Of a stretch of 64,000 nucleotides of DNA, positions 34,750 through 46,700 are shown piece by piece. A program made the translations under genes and the position numbers. Below the pieces are notes generated by a model. It was given only the letters and a program-made list of their open reading frames with translations. It searched no databases and was not told the origin of the DNA. Origin of the DNA: Dendrolimus kikuchii. Lineage: Eukaryota > Arthropoda > Insecta > Lepidoptera > Lasiocampidae. Within the stretch, counting starts at the first letter, position 1, and each line of letters opens with the position of its first letter. The stretch covers positions 10,860,401 through 10,924,400 of the forward strand of contig CM034405.1 in NCBI GenBank assembly GCA_019925095.2, in the 5' to 3' direction.

Positions 34750-37700
34750 CTGTAAAACGCATCATATTATTTGAAGAGAGATGAAACTAAAGTACAGGAC
34801 TATGTTGTGGTTACTTGGACGTAATATTAAATTGTCTATAGACAACAAGTTGCTTATATATAATATGGTACTAAAGCCAATATGGACATATAGAATCCAA
34901 ATATGGGGTAGTGCTAGCAACTCGAACATTTCTAACATCCAAAGACTCCAAAATGTCATACTTCGTACTATCTCAGGAGTACCCTGGTATGTAAGAAACA
35001 GCGAGATTCATGAACGCCTCGAAGTGAAAACAGCAAAAGAAGAAATTCGTGAATTCTCAAAAAGCTACCAATGTCGATGGGCTCTGCACGTAAATAAATT
35101 GGCAGCCAAGTTAATGCAGCGTACATATCCACCTCGGCTGAAGAGGCATGGTATTCAAAAGCGACAAGAGAGGACTTAGTTCTCCATAAAACAAAGAGTA
35201 GTGTTCTCAATGGAGAACACACCCACCCATTAATAAAAAATAAATAAGCACAAGCCATCCATTTAAAGTCGGATTGTGACTGATCGTGGATTTATCGAAA
35301 AAAAAATTGAAGATATAAAAATCTTGTATTATATTTCTTTCCTCGTTAAGAACAACAATATGAATGAATATAAACTCTTTATTGTTCACCATAACCAATT
35401 AATATAGATATATTTGCATTAGGACAATGGGCGGTCTTATCCCTTATAACTATTTCTTCCATCCCTGGAAGGATGGAAGCGTTCAAGGAGAATTTAAAAT
35501 ATTTGGTGGTGTACTAGACTGAAATAATAAACTACTAATAAAAAACATAATTAGTGCAATAATTCTTATTTAATAGACGAATAATGGTCAGTGATCATTT
35601 TGAATAGGGACAGTACTAGGCGCTAACAACCCTATTACCAGGATGTTCAGAATTCTCAATAGCAGTAGTGATGTAATGGATGGATTTACTTTAACTCGAG
35701 AATTCATTTTAGAAAATGATTAATTTAGTTCCAAAGGATATAAACTTGACATAGGCTGACAGATGGACGGATTTCAGGAATTTAATTTTTTTGTTGTACA
35801 GTAAAAGCTCTTTATTCGCGGGGTATATGTTCCATAAATATGCCACGAATGCAGAAAACGTGAATACGGAATGGTGATTTATATGGGACTAGCGGCCCCG
35901 CCAGACGTTGTACTGCTCTGAAAAAATAAAAAACTAAGACCCGCTCCCAGCGCCACCTACCGGTTCTAATTGCGAATCGAAACCATCCAGGAACCAACTC
36001 AAAAACACAAAAACAAAATCGCTCCAGGTGATTATGAGGATTCTAGAACCAGATCTCAGCGCCACCTACCGGTTCCAACGGGATAAAAAGTATCCATGTC
36101 CGTCTCCTGGTTGTAAGCTACCTCCCCACCAATTTTCAGCCAAATCGGTACAGCCGTTCTTGAGTTATAAATAGTGTAACTAACACGACTTTCTTTTATA
36201 TATATAGATTATACGTCCTAGGTGACAAAAAAAAAAACTCAGGGGCACCCTTTTTTGGTTGCGGTCTTCGATCCATAATGACAACGCCACTTCCATTTTT
36301 TCTATTGCTGGATCACGAACAATTTTCGCTGACAGTGAAGTTGAAGCTACAGACGACCTTATTTTATTTTCGGAGTTTTTTATCGATCGTACAGTTGATT
36401 CGTTGATATTGAATGAGCGTGATATGGATGCAAATGACTCTCCAAGGCGCAAACGATCAAGCATTTCTATTTTCATTTTAAGCGGTAACACAGATTTTTT
36501 TCGTGTCGAAACTCGTTTCTCATTTGTTTTAGTTGACATTATAAATTAGAAAAAGATCGGTAGAGACGTGTTACTCGATCACAATTTTTGTAACTAATGT
36601 GAAAGACGAAACAATAAAACACACAAAGCGGCTTTTACCATAGAACGGAACAGCAACATTTAAAAATATGCTTTATTCATTAAGTAATAAGGTTGCTTTC
36701 ATTCTGTTTGTTTATATTCTCAAAAACACGGATCGCGGCGAAGGTGGCTTATGTCAAAGTCCTCGGCGATATCATTTAACAACATACTTTAGGCAACGTT
36801 GTAATAAGATCTATTTTACTTTTTTTATTAGTCCATTTGACGGCATTTACAAAGGATATTGTTTTGGATACCTATTGGAATCCTTTTATTATTATGTGTG
36901 TACTTATTAGATCCGCGAATAAAGAATTTTTTAACCGAGAATATAGGAATTGGGTCCCAATTTTTAAACCGCGAATAGTGAAAAAGCGAATAAGGAGCTT
37001 TTACTGTAACTATTAGGCTGTTTAAGTGCAATAGGTGCTTTCTCATTATAGTTTTGTTTAGCGTTCAGCGCTTAACTAATATAGATTTGTGTTTAAATAA
37101 TAATAACAATGAAGATATATAAAATAAAATAAAATATTACAGTGTGCTTGCACTGTAATGCAAGTAGGTGTTCACCTGTAAGTAATTTGTACATGTCCAA
37201 TTTCTATGTAATCCTTACTATTTATTGTATTTGAATTGATGTAAAAAAACTTGGTGATTTTTTTTATAAATCTATACATACACCCCAGTTTCTTTGCATA
37301 TATTCCAGATAAAACGAATTTATATTGATTGCTGTTCAGAGAGAGTGCCTATACATTACAACTGTGAAGAAGAAATAAACTGATTTTTCATTTATATCAT
37401 TTTATGGGAATATCACAGTGTGTAAATGATAAGGGTATGGATGGATGTTTAAATATTTAATACTAGCGGTTTCGGCAGACGTTATCCTACGCTGAAAAAT
37501 AAAAATCTAGAACCCGATTGCAGCGCCACCTACCGGCTTTAATTGTCAATCTAAACCACCCCGGAATACTCAAACACATATAAAATTTCATCAAAATCGT
37601 AGAACCCAATTCCAGCGCCAAGTATTTTGTTTAGATTGATGGGTTACATTATTGAAGTTTTAGTGGGGACCCCTAATTTTTATATAGCCTATATTAATCA

Positions 37701-40700
37701 GGGATAATGTAGCATTCGAATGGTGAAAGAATTTTTGAAATCGGTCTAGTAGTTTTTGAGTTTAAACGTTACAAAAATACAAATCTTTCGTCTTTATAAT
37801 ATTATGATGATGATGAAACAAGGATATAGAATCGAAGTGAAATAAAAATCCAGACTATAATTACCTCAACCCGGGGGTCTCGCATGAGTTTGAGCGCGAA
37901 CTGTTCGACGCGCACGGCGCGGTCCGCCTGCGCGCACAGCATCGGCAGCCCGTAGAAGAGCAGCGGCTGCGCGAAGTCCAGGCACGCGAGCCGCGCCCAC
38001 CACGAACGACCTGCCACAATACACCCCGTTCACCACCATCACTTGACGCGCACAACGAATGAATGAATGAATGAATGAAATGTATGGAAACACTTCATTG
38101 TTCACCAAAAATTAAACGATCTATTAGGTCAGAGTTGCCAACAATCAGAAAAGATTAAGCACCAAAGCTAAACAATGTCAAAAACACCTAAAATCGCAAA
38201 TATTACTAGAAACCCAAAAAAAAACCAAACAACAATATACGTTTTCTAATATTCTTTATTTATAACATGCTTGTTACGTGATATATAAATAACTAGGATA
38301 TTCCGGCGACTTTGTTCACGCTTGACTTCACATTCCCGCGAGATTCCCGGGGCACAAGGTACCGCAGCAATTCAAGTCTAAGAATTTGCTGTAGATCATC
38401 GAAAACCGCATCGAAATCGGCCTAAAAGTTTTTACGTGAATCGTGAACAAACAGATAAACCGACAATCAAATAAACAGACAAGAAATCTAAAAAATGCAT
38501 CGTGTTCTCCATCGTTTAAACAATGTATTCACTTTTTTTTAAATAGCTTTAATGTACAGACACAGCATATGTAGAATTTCATAATTTTCTAGATAGGTAC
38601 ATATTATCCACTAGAGTTTAGGATTTTGTCCTGGGAATCTCGCGGGAGTTTCCCGGGAGCGGTTTGTGACGGGTGCATAAAAATTAGCTTAATCCGACAC
38701 AGTTTTCACTAAAACGGTAGCTTATATTTTTTTTTTAATGTTGTGGTGTTTTGTGTCCCGGGGATCCCGCGGGAGTTTTAAAGTGAAAATTATTACAAAA
38801 TGTAAATTATGCTTAATTTTAATTTGGATTTTTCTAGCAATAAATAAATGTTAATAAATATATTTATTTACGTTATTTCGTACTAGTTGCGTCCGCGGTT
38901 TCATCCGCGTGGTGATGGAAAATCTTTATATTTTGGATAATTCACACTATATCTTTATAAATTATAGCCTATGTGTTATTTTGATGCGAAAGCTATATTA
39001 TTGTAAAATTTCATCAAAATCCATTCAGTAGTTTTGCGTGAAAGAGTAACAAACATACATACATCTATACAGTCTTAGAAACTTTCGCATTTATAATATT
39101 AGTAAGGATATACGTATAATATTTTGGTATTCTATAAATGTGTCTGGATCTATGTATGTATTAAATTTAAAAATTAGTGTTAGTATTTAAATTGCAGTCC
39201 TATCTTTTTTTATGCTCCACCTACATCGCCAGATTAGTTAAGAATTTCTTTTAAAGTAGGCAGCCTGTTGTTTTACTAAGAAGTATTATAATTATGCATT
39301 TTATTTTGGTGAGCAATGAAGTGTTATCTATCTATCGAATTATCGCGATAATAGGTGCTTTTGACTGCAGCTTTAGGTGTTAATATCTTTGATTGTTGAC
39401 AACGGGGAATAGACGTACCGTCGGCGATCCCGTCGAGCGCGTCCAGCGCGGCGTCGTAGGCGCCGGCGGGGTGGTGCGCGAGCGCCAGGCTGGCGAGCAG
39501 GCCGGCGGCGGCGCGCGGCAGCTCGTCGTGCGGCTGCGTGGAGCCCCCGCGCGACGCGGCGCTGCACGCCGTGCCCACCAGCCGGTACTGGCACAGCGTG
39601 TTGCAGTGCACGCCGCGCACTGTCACGCCCATGCAACCGCGGAGCACTGCACAGGGTTAGGGAACGTACTACGTGACCCGGTCTTCAAAATACCACACTT
39701 GGTCAAAGGGGCTTGGGTTTTCGTCACGTAGTCAATATCCTCTATGGAAATCTCGCGCTTTTTAAACCGCTTAAAGACAAATATGATTCAGATTCTTTTT
39801 TTTATTAACTTTCTCTTTGCACAAAATGATTTAAAACTAAATTTATGAACTATTAGGTGAAAACTAGAGCGGCGGGGGGAGACTTAACATATACTTCTGG
39901 TGCTCACAGAGGGGGACGGGGGAGAGGGGTGTATGGATTATTAAAAAAAATGGGTCACGTAATATAGCACTATACACTCCCTTATGTGTATTTTGTAATG
40001 TATGTAAATTTCTGAAATTGATTTACGCCGTTTACTGTGGTCTGTATGTCCGGGGTCAGCCCCAGAGTAGACTGTTGTATATTATTACCTATATATAAAC
40101 ACAAGCGTAACTTGCTCAATTTGAGGATATACAATGTGTCTTAGTGTCTGCCGATTATTATTATTATTGTCTAATGTGTATTACGCTAGAAAAATTGTAT
40201 TACCCACAATAAATAAGAGGCTGTGGAGAAAAGTATTATGAGGGACGCTATATGTCCAGATTATCGATTTGTAAAATATGCCATTCCGTCACAGACTAGT
40301 ATTGACATTAGATTTGCGAGATTCACACATCGCTAATTTTGTATTTTCATAAAATGTAAAATATATATTTGCACGTGCGTAGCGGCAGCGCCCGAATAAG
40401 GGCAGTTACAAGGCCTTCTAATTTCAAAATATTGCATGTTACTATTAATTAATAATATTATTTTAGATCTTATTTGTTTGTATTAAAGTTCGAAATTTGA
40501 TTTAAAAAAATGTAGCCTGGAGGGTAATGCTTTTTCCTAACATGACGATTTTTGCCAGTTCACTCTAATGTTGCGGCTTCATCTGCGATAATGTTACAGA
40601 TTTAAACCGACCGAATGAGTCATATTTAAAACGTTAAAAAATAACGTCCCTAACATAGAGCCACATTAGTGTATATACACGTTATTGGTCAATATTTAAC

Positions 40701-43700
40701 GTCATTAACAATGTCGCATCTCAAATAACTCCTTAAACCTATAGCCATATCTGCGTGAAACGGCTTATATCTGTAACATTATCGCAATTAAAACTCCACC
40801 CTAAGGTGTGTAAAAAAAACTTCGTTCCAATATAAACATACCAGTGGTAAGTAGGCTGATGGCCCTGGCATGGTCCTTGGGTGCGGGCGCGGCAGCGTCC
40901 CCGGCCAGCCGCAGCGCGGAGTCCAGCTGCTGCACGAGCTGCTTGTCCAGCCTATCGCCGCGAGACACGCTCTCAGACTCCGAGGACTCACCACCGCGAC
41001 CCTCTGCCGACTGCATCAAATACACAATTCATCAAGGACAGCGGAAAGAAGGAAGGAGGGATAGTAGAGTAAGTAGTATGCACTATAGTTGAGCCGTCCT
41101 AAGAAGCCCCATTTGAATCATATAAATTCTGACGAACTAGGTAACTTTGTAACAATATCAAAATAATTTATACTAAATTAAAACACCATAATTAGCTTAT
41201 TTCTTTAGAAACGTATCACATGGCAACGTTATGGTTGTCAACACTTTTTTCATGTAATTAAATTATGCATATTATAGCAATAGGCGGCCTTATCGCTCAA
41301 AGCGATCTCTTCCAAGCAACCTAAATAAAAGAGATTTGAATCAGGCAATATAGGTGGTGCAGGAAAAAGGTAATAGATACATAAATACTCAAACGTAATT
41401 TAAGAAATAAATTTAAAAATACATACATATATACATAGTTAATTATATGTACTATAATACATAAGTTATTATAATAAATTTATTAGCATACAAATAATGT
41501 TTTCTGAGCAAATTTCTAAATGTTAGTAAGGATTAAGCTTCTCTGAGAGTAAGAGGCAGCATATTCCAAAGTTTGACAGCCTGCACTGTAAAAGAATTAT
41601 CATAATAGAATAAGGTGTGTGCAGGCGTCATAAGTTTTCAGTACGTATCATGGCGCAAATTGTGGGCAGTGGATAGGCGAAGGAATTTAAATTACTAGTA
41701 TTTTAGTGCTGCCATAAAATTTCCGTTGTCTGTGACATGGTCGTACGGACCCAGTTCCTTTGCTTATCACTCTAGCTAATATATAAACAACAACATTAAT
41801 GAAAATATTGTATTTTTAACCTGTGCGGTGTGATCGTTGGACGGTGGCGTCGAGTCGAGCCTGGCGACGTCGACGGCCACCGCCATCTGCGCGGGCAGCG
41901 GCGCGCGCAGCTCCTCCACGCACACGCTCGACGCGCGCACACTCTCCTCCCGAACGCCGCACTGGACGGTCGACAGCGACATCGTTGGTTTTATCACTAC
42001 AATTTATTACAAACTAAAAATAAACAAGTGATTATTTGTAACAAATTACTATCTAGGGAAGTGATATCGAAACTGAGATACAAATATTGGAAAATTAGTG
42101 AAAAATCGTCATTTAAAAAAATTCTCCAGTGGCCGGATTTCTACATATCGGGCTCAAATTTTCAGGATCGTCTTCTTTTCAGATGTACTTTCGAGGAAAA
42201 AAGCATCAAAATCGCCGACCTTAGTGCGGCGGCGCTGGGTTTAGCGGAAAGCGAACTGTGTCAAATTTGCGGGAAAAGAAGTGTGGGACAATTTTGATGG
42301 GAATCGGAAGATAAGCACGCACTTACCTGGTTAATGGGAATGAAATGCGGCTGCTCCTCTGCCGTCAGTCCACTTCACTTCACTTTATTTGTTATAGTAT
42401 GTTTATAGTATTTAATATGTTTTAATATATCTTGGACACACGGAGCGGGTTAATTATAAGTTATATGTATTTATATTTATTTATAGTGATGCGGGCGCGG
42501 TATATTTTATGTTATTTTATATATATATTTACATTTGCGGTGCGATTTAATTTATTTTATTTTATGATGTCATGAGATGAATGATTGAAGTGACGTGCGA
42601 AAGGGAACGCGCCGTCAGATTTCAAGGAAGAATTTAAATATGTCGAAGAAAAGTATGAATAGGTCGAAAGGAGGTTTACATGGCGGTACCATTTCCCCCG
42701 GCCTTAAAGGGTTGCCTTTAAAAAAAAAGTAAATTAAAAATATAAGGACCAAAAATAATAAGCGGGCGGATCCAAAGTTGCGGTGAGCGAAACCAAAATT
42801 AATGTTTAATTAGCGAGTGGCAACCATTAGTAAAGTGAGTTTAAACTGTATATCTATAAGCGAGCGAAAAAGTTATAATGAGCGAGCGGATATTTGTATA
42901 CAATGAACTTCCAGTACGATACACGTCTGAATCAAAGATATTTACTGAGCGGTACCGACGTAAACGAGCGGCGAAATAAAATAAATTGAGCGATTATAAA
43001 TCAATAAAGTTTGAGCGGGGGACTAATATTATGTCCATTAAATTAAAAAAAGTACGCGGATTACAGTATTCAATTAAATGTTAACTTCAATAACGTATCT
43101 TAAACTAGCGAGATTCAATGAGTGAAGAAATAATATGACAGAACGTCTTAAGCAAACAAACAAAAACGCGAGCGAGTGACTACAATTAATAGAGCGTATT
43201 CAATAATTAAAATCTTTAAGCAAAGGACTAATAACTGAAGTCCAATATAATTACAATGAATAAGTGAGTATAACTCTATGAGAGCGTACCCTAATAATAA
43301 AGGAGCGAGCGCGGTTGGTGGAGCAAATAATGTCCAAATAAAAAATTACTAAAGCGGGCGTGAGACTTGCACTAGGAAGGTCCAAATTAATATAAAAGGA
43401 GCGGGAGTGGGACTTATACTAGTATAGTCCGAAATTAATTAAAGAAGCGGAAGCGGGACCTAAACTTACAAGGTCCAAAATAAGTATACATGAGCGGGTG
43501 CAGGACCTAAATAAGCAAGGTCCGAAATAAGCTTATAAAGAAGCGGGAGCGGGATTGGGACCTAAGCACGCATGGTCCAAAATTAATTTATTAGAGCGGG
43601 TGCGGGACCAAGACAGCTAGGTCCGAATTAAAAAGTGCGGACGCAGGACTTATGTTTGTATGGTCCAAAATAAATTTACAAGAGCGGTACGGGACCAAAA

Positions 43701-46700
43701 CAAATCAAGACCAAAACAACTTAGAAGAGCGAGAGAAGGATGTAAGCACGCTTGGTCCAAAAATATATTTACAAGAGCGGGTAGGAGACCAAAGTAAGCA
43801 TAATCAATAATTAATTAAAGGAGCGGAAAAGAATATAAGCTAAATGTACATTAAAATTATTAACGCGAGTGAAAAAACAATCGAAGGTTCTTAAAATAAA
43901 CAAAATAAAAGCGAGAGTTGAACCAATGTAACCTATGCTAAGTCTCAAAAAATAAACAAATACTTATTAATTATTAATATTAAAATAAAGCGGGATATTT
44001 AAACCGAAAAAAATTAAAATTTATTAATAACTTAAAAAGAAACTATTAATCTAAGGTCGGCACATAATACAAAGAAATAAATGAACGCGCAAAGTTCATT
44101 CATTCTGAATATTCCAATTTGCGATATGTCATGTTTCGTGGTATGTGCTACCCCTCATATGCTAAAACAACAATCAAGAAAGCGATGCGGTGGAAATTAT
44201 TTAAAATTAAAATATTAGATTAATAAAATATGAATCCCTCGATCCGAGTAAAGACATCGGATGAGGCGCGATGCGACAAAGGTATTTGACGCAAAGAAAA
44301 TTTTAAATTTACGCGGGTCGGCTTAATACAAGAATTGTATTTGAAAACTCTATGATGACCGGGAATCACACGTAAACCAATGTTAATAGAATACTTTTTC
44401 ATTATGACATCGTTCGATATACGCAAATTATGTTTTGCGTGCGGGGTATTATTTTCATAGCTCGAACCTAAAAGTATGCGAGCTTCCAAAGAAGATATAT
44501 TTTGAACTAATTTAGTATGGCGCGGAAAATATATTAAAGCGGAAACTTTGCGACGATAATCATCATGCAAATGAGCGAAGCGGTATTCTTCTTAAGATTC
44601 CATAATGTCCTAAGAAGAAGGGTCAAGCAAACTTGAGCGAAAAGATTGTAGTTTATAAACAATCCATGCGGGATCTTAAAAGTAGCGGGAGAACTTATAT
44701 CGTAGCCTAATACGGTGCGGACAGCGGGATGTAGTATATTAAAATTATTATATACCATATTAGGACTAAAAAAGCGCGGGAACAAAGAATACTCAAACAA
44801 AGCGGGCGGATTAAACATAGTAATATATGCGAGTAGATACAAGTTATCAAAATGCGGAAGTCTTAAAGCAGCAATATCTTTGAATGTTATATTATATCGA
44901 GCATTGACTAACACACCATTTTGTGGAAGTTCATCATCGTTTGATTTAAAGAGACAATGGCGTGTACTAAAACGACCTGAAGAAACCAATTTTAATAGAG
45001 ATCCATCAATAGCCACACGAACTACGGATGGCGTCAATGTGGCGCGGGAGTAAGTTTGTTTATTGATGCGACTGACTTTACACATCGTTCACTATTGACA
45101 GTTATTGATGATGATATATCACTGTTTGTACAAACCCTAATCGAGTCAACATACGATTTATTATGCGGTTTAGTAACGTTCCTAGACGTTGGAATAGTAT
45201 TAGTGGCCCACAACTGCGATGGGCGATCACCATCAGATGCGGAAAGAGCGGAAGACGACAACGACTTGCTTAGTACAGCTAAAGTCGAAGTGTCTGAATA
45301 AGACGCGGTTTGTATATAATTTCCAACATCGTGACTATAAGTTGATGTAGATATATTGTCATTGCGGCATGCATTAATAAGCGGGGGAGGAACATTCTTA
45401 TGAGAAAGATCAGGTTTTGATGTAGAAAACTGCGGTAAACGTGAAGCATCAGACTGCGTAAGCGACTGTAACGACTTGCTTGGTACAGCTAAAGTCGAAG
45501 CGAGTGAATAAGACGCGGTGGGACGACGCCTTTCAACATCGAGACTACAAGAAGCCATTGACGACGATACCTCGTCATTGCGGTATGAATCAATGTGCGG
45601 CGAGAGCGGTATAGATAGGTAAATCATCATTAATTACGAATGACTGCAGTGAACAAAGAGCATCAGACTGCGTAGAAGACTGCAATATTGGAGTGCTTGA
45701 TACAACAGCGAGTGATTGCAAAGCGGTTTTATAGTTATTTTGAATATGATTGCAATCTAGTACGGTGTTCTTTGATTGCAGCCTCCTAAGTGCTGCTTTT
45801 GTTTTGCAATATAATTCCTCAAAAGGATTCATTGCGTCAAAATCAGGTACGGCACCTGGCACAGTCATTAAGAGTTCCTCATTATATGCATTGACAGTAT
45901 CTTTAAATTGCGTGCGAATATTGTCTAAAGTTGCGGCATATTACACAGACATTCTGTACTTCGAAGGCCTAGCGATTTTTTATATATTAATTGAAGGACT
46001 TCCAAACTATCTTGACAAAGTAATTAATTCAATGTTGTCACCAATGTTCAATGTGGATGACATATTGATGACAAATTTAATTCAATTTAAATTAGAAAGA
46101 AGAAAAAACAAATGCGGTTAAATGACAAACACGTCAGCGGAAAACCGATAAATGAAAATGGCGAATTGATGCGATATGAAACATGATTTAATGAATGGCG
46201 AACTTAATTATATTTATTTCTACTAATAGAAATAACACTCGGCTAAGGGTTGCCTAAACGTGCGGGTGCGAGTAATTAATATAGCTTAGACAAACACCTA
46301 TAAGACCAAGGGCGGTGAAAAAAGAAGAAGCGGGGCGGTAATTTTCCTAGCTCTAAAGCTAGGAAACACGAATGCGAGAATGCGGTATATGATATGCCTA
46401 TGGTAGGGCTATAAATATAGGAAATCCGGCTCGAATACCATTTGGTGCGGCGGCGCTGGGTTTAGCGGGAAGCGAACTGTGTCAAATTTGCGGGAAAAGA
46501 AGTGTGGGACAATTTTGATGGGAATCGGAAGATAAGCACGCACTTACCTGGTTAATGGGAATGAAATGCGGCTGCTCCTCTGCCCTCAGTCCACTTCACT
46601 TGACTTTATTTGTTATAGTATTTTAGTATTTAATTTAAATATATCTTGCAGAGCGGGTTAATTATAAGTTATATGTATTTATATTTATTTATAGTGGTGC

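Larger units (their letters stand above)
35799..37006 (-). mobile_element. Tigger/pogo-type DNA transposon, defective
   Basis: Terminal inverted repeats CAGTAAAAGCTCTTTATTCG (35799 on) and, as complement, CAGTAAAAGCTCCTTATTCG (from 37006) differ at one base and are flanked by TA on both sides, the target duplication of this superfamily. The element is 1,208 bp. On the minus strand, 36539-36230 encodes the N-terminal CENP-B-like helix-turn-helix of a Tigger transposase (LPLKMKIEMLDRLRLGESFA, then SISRSFNINESTVRSIKNSE). The DDE catalytic part is absent, replaced by another repeat (35886-36212). Confidence 0.9.

Noticed and set aside
37866..41092. Arg/Ala-rich plus- and minus-strand frames around PSME4 exons 13-16
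   Set aside because: Alternative frames of very GC-rich exons; only the frame that matches PA200 and joins across introns is supported.
41830..42297. 155-codon plus-strand frame across PSME4 exon 13 and the left LTR
   Set aside because: It is antisense to exon 13, then runs through intron DNA into the LTR; no homology was recognised.
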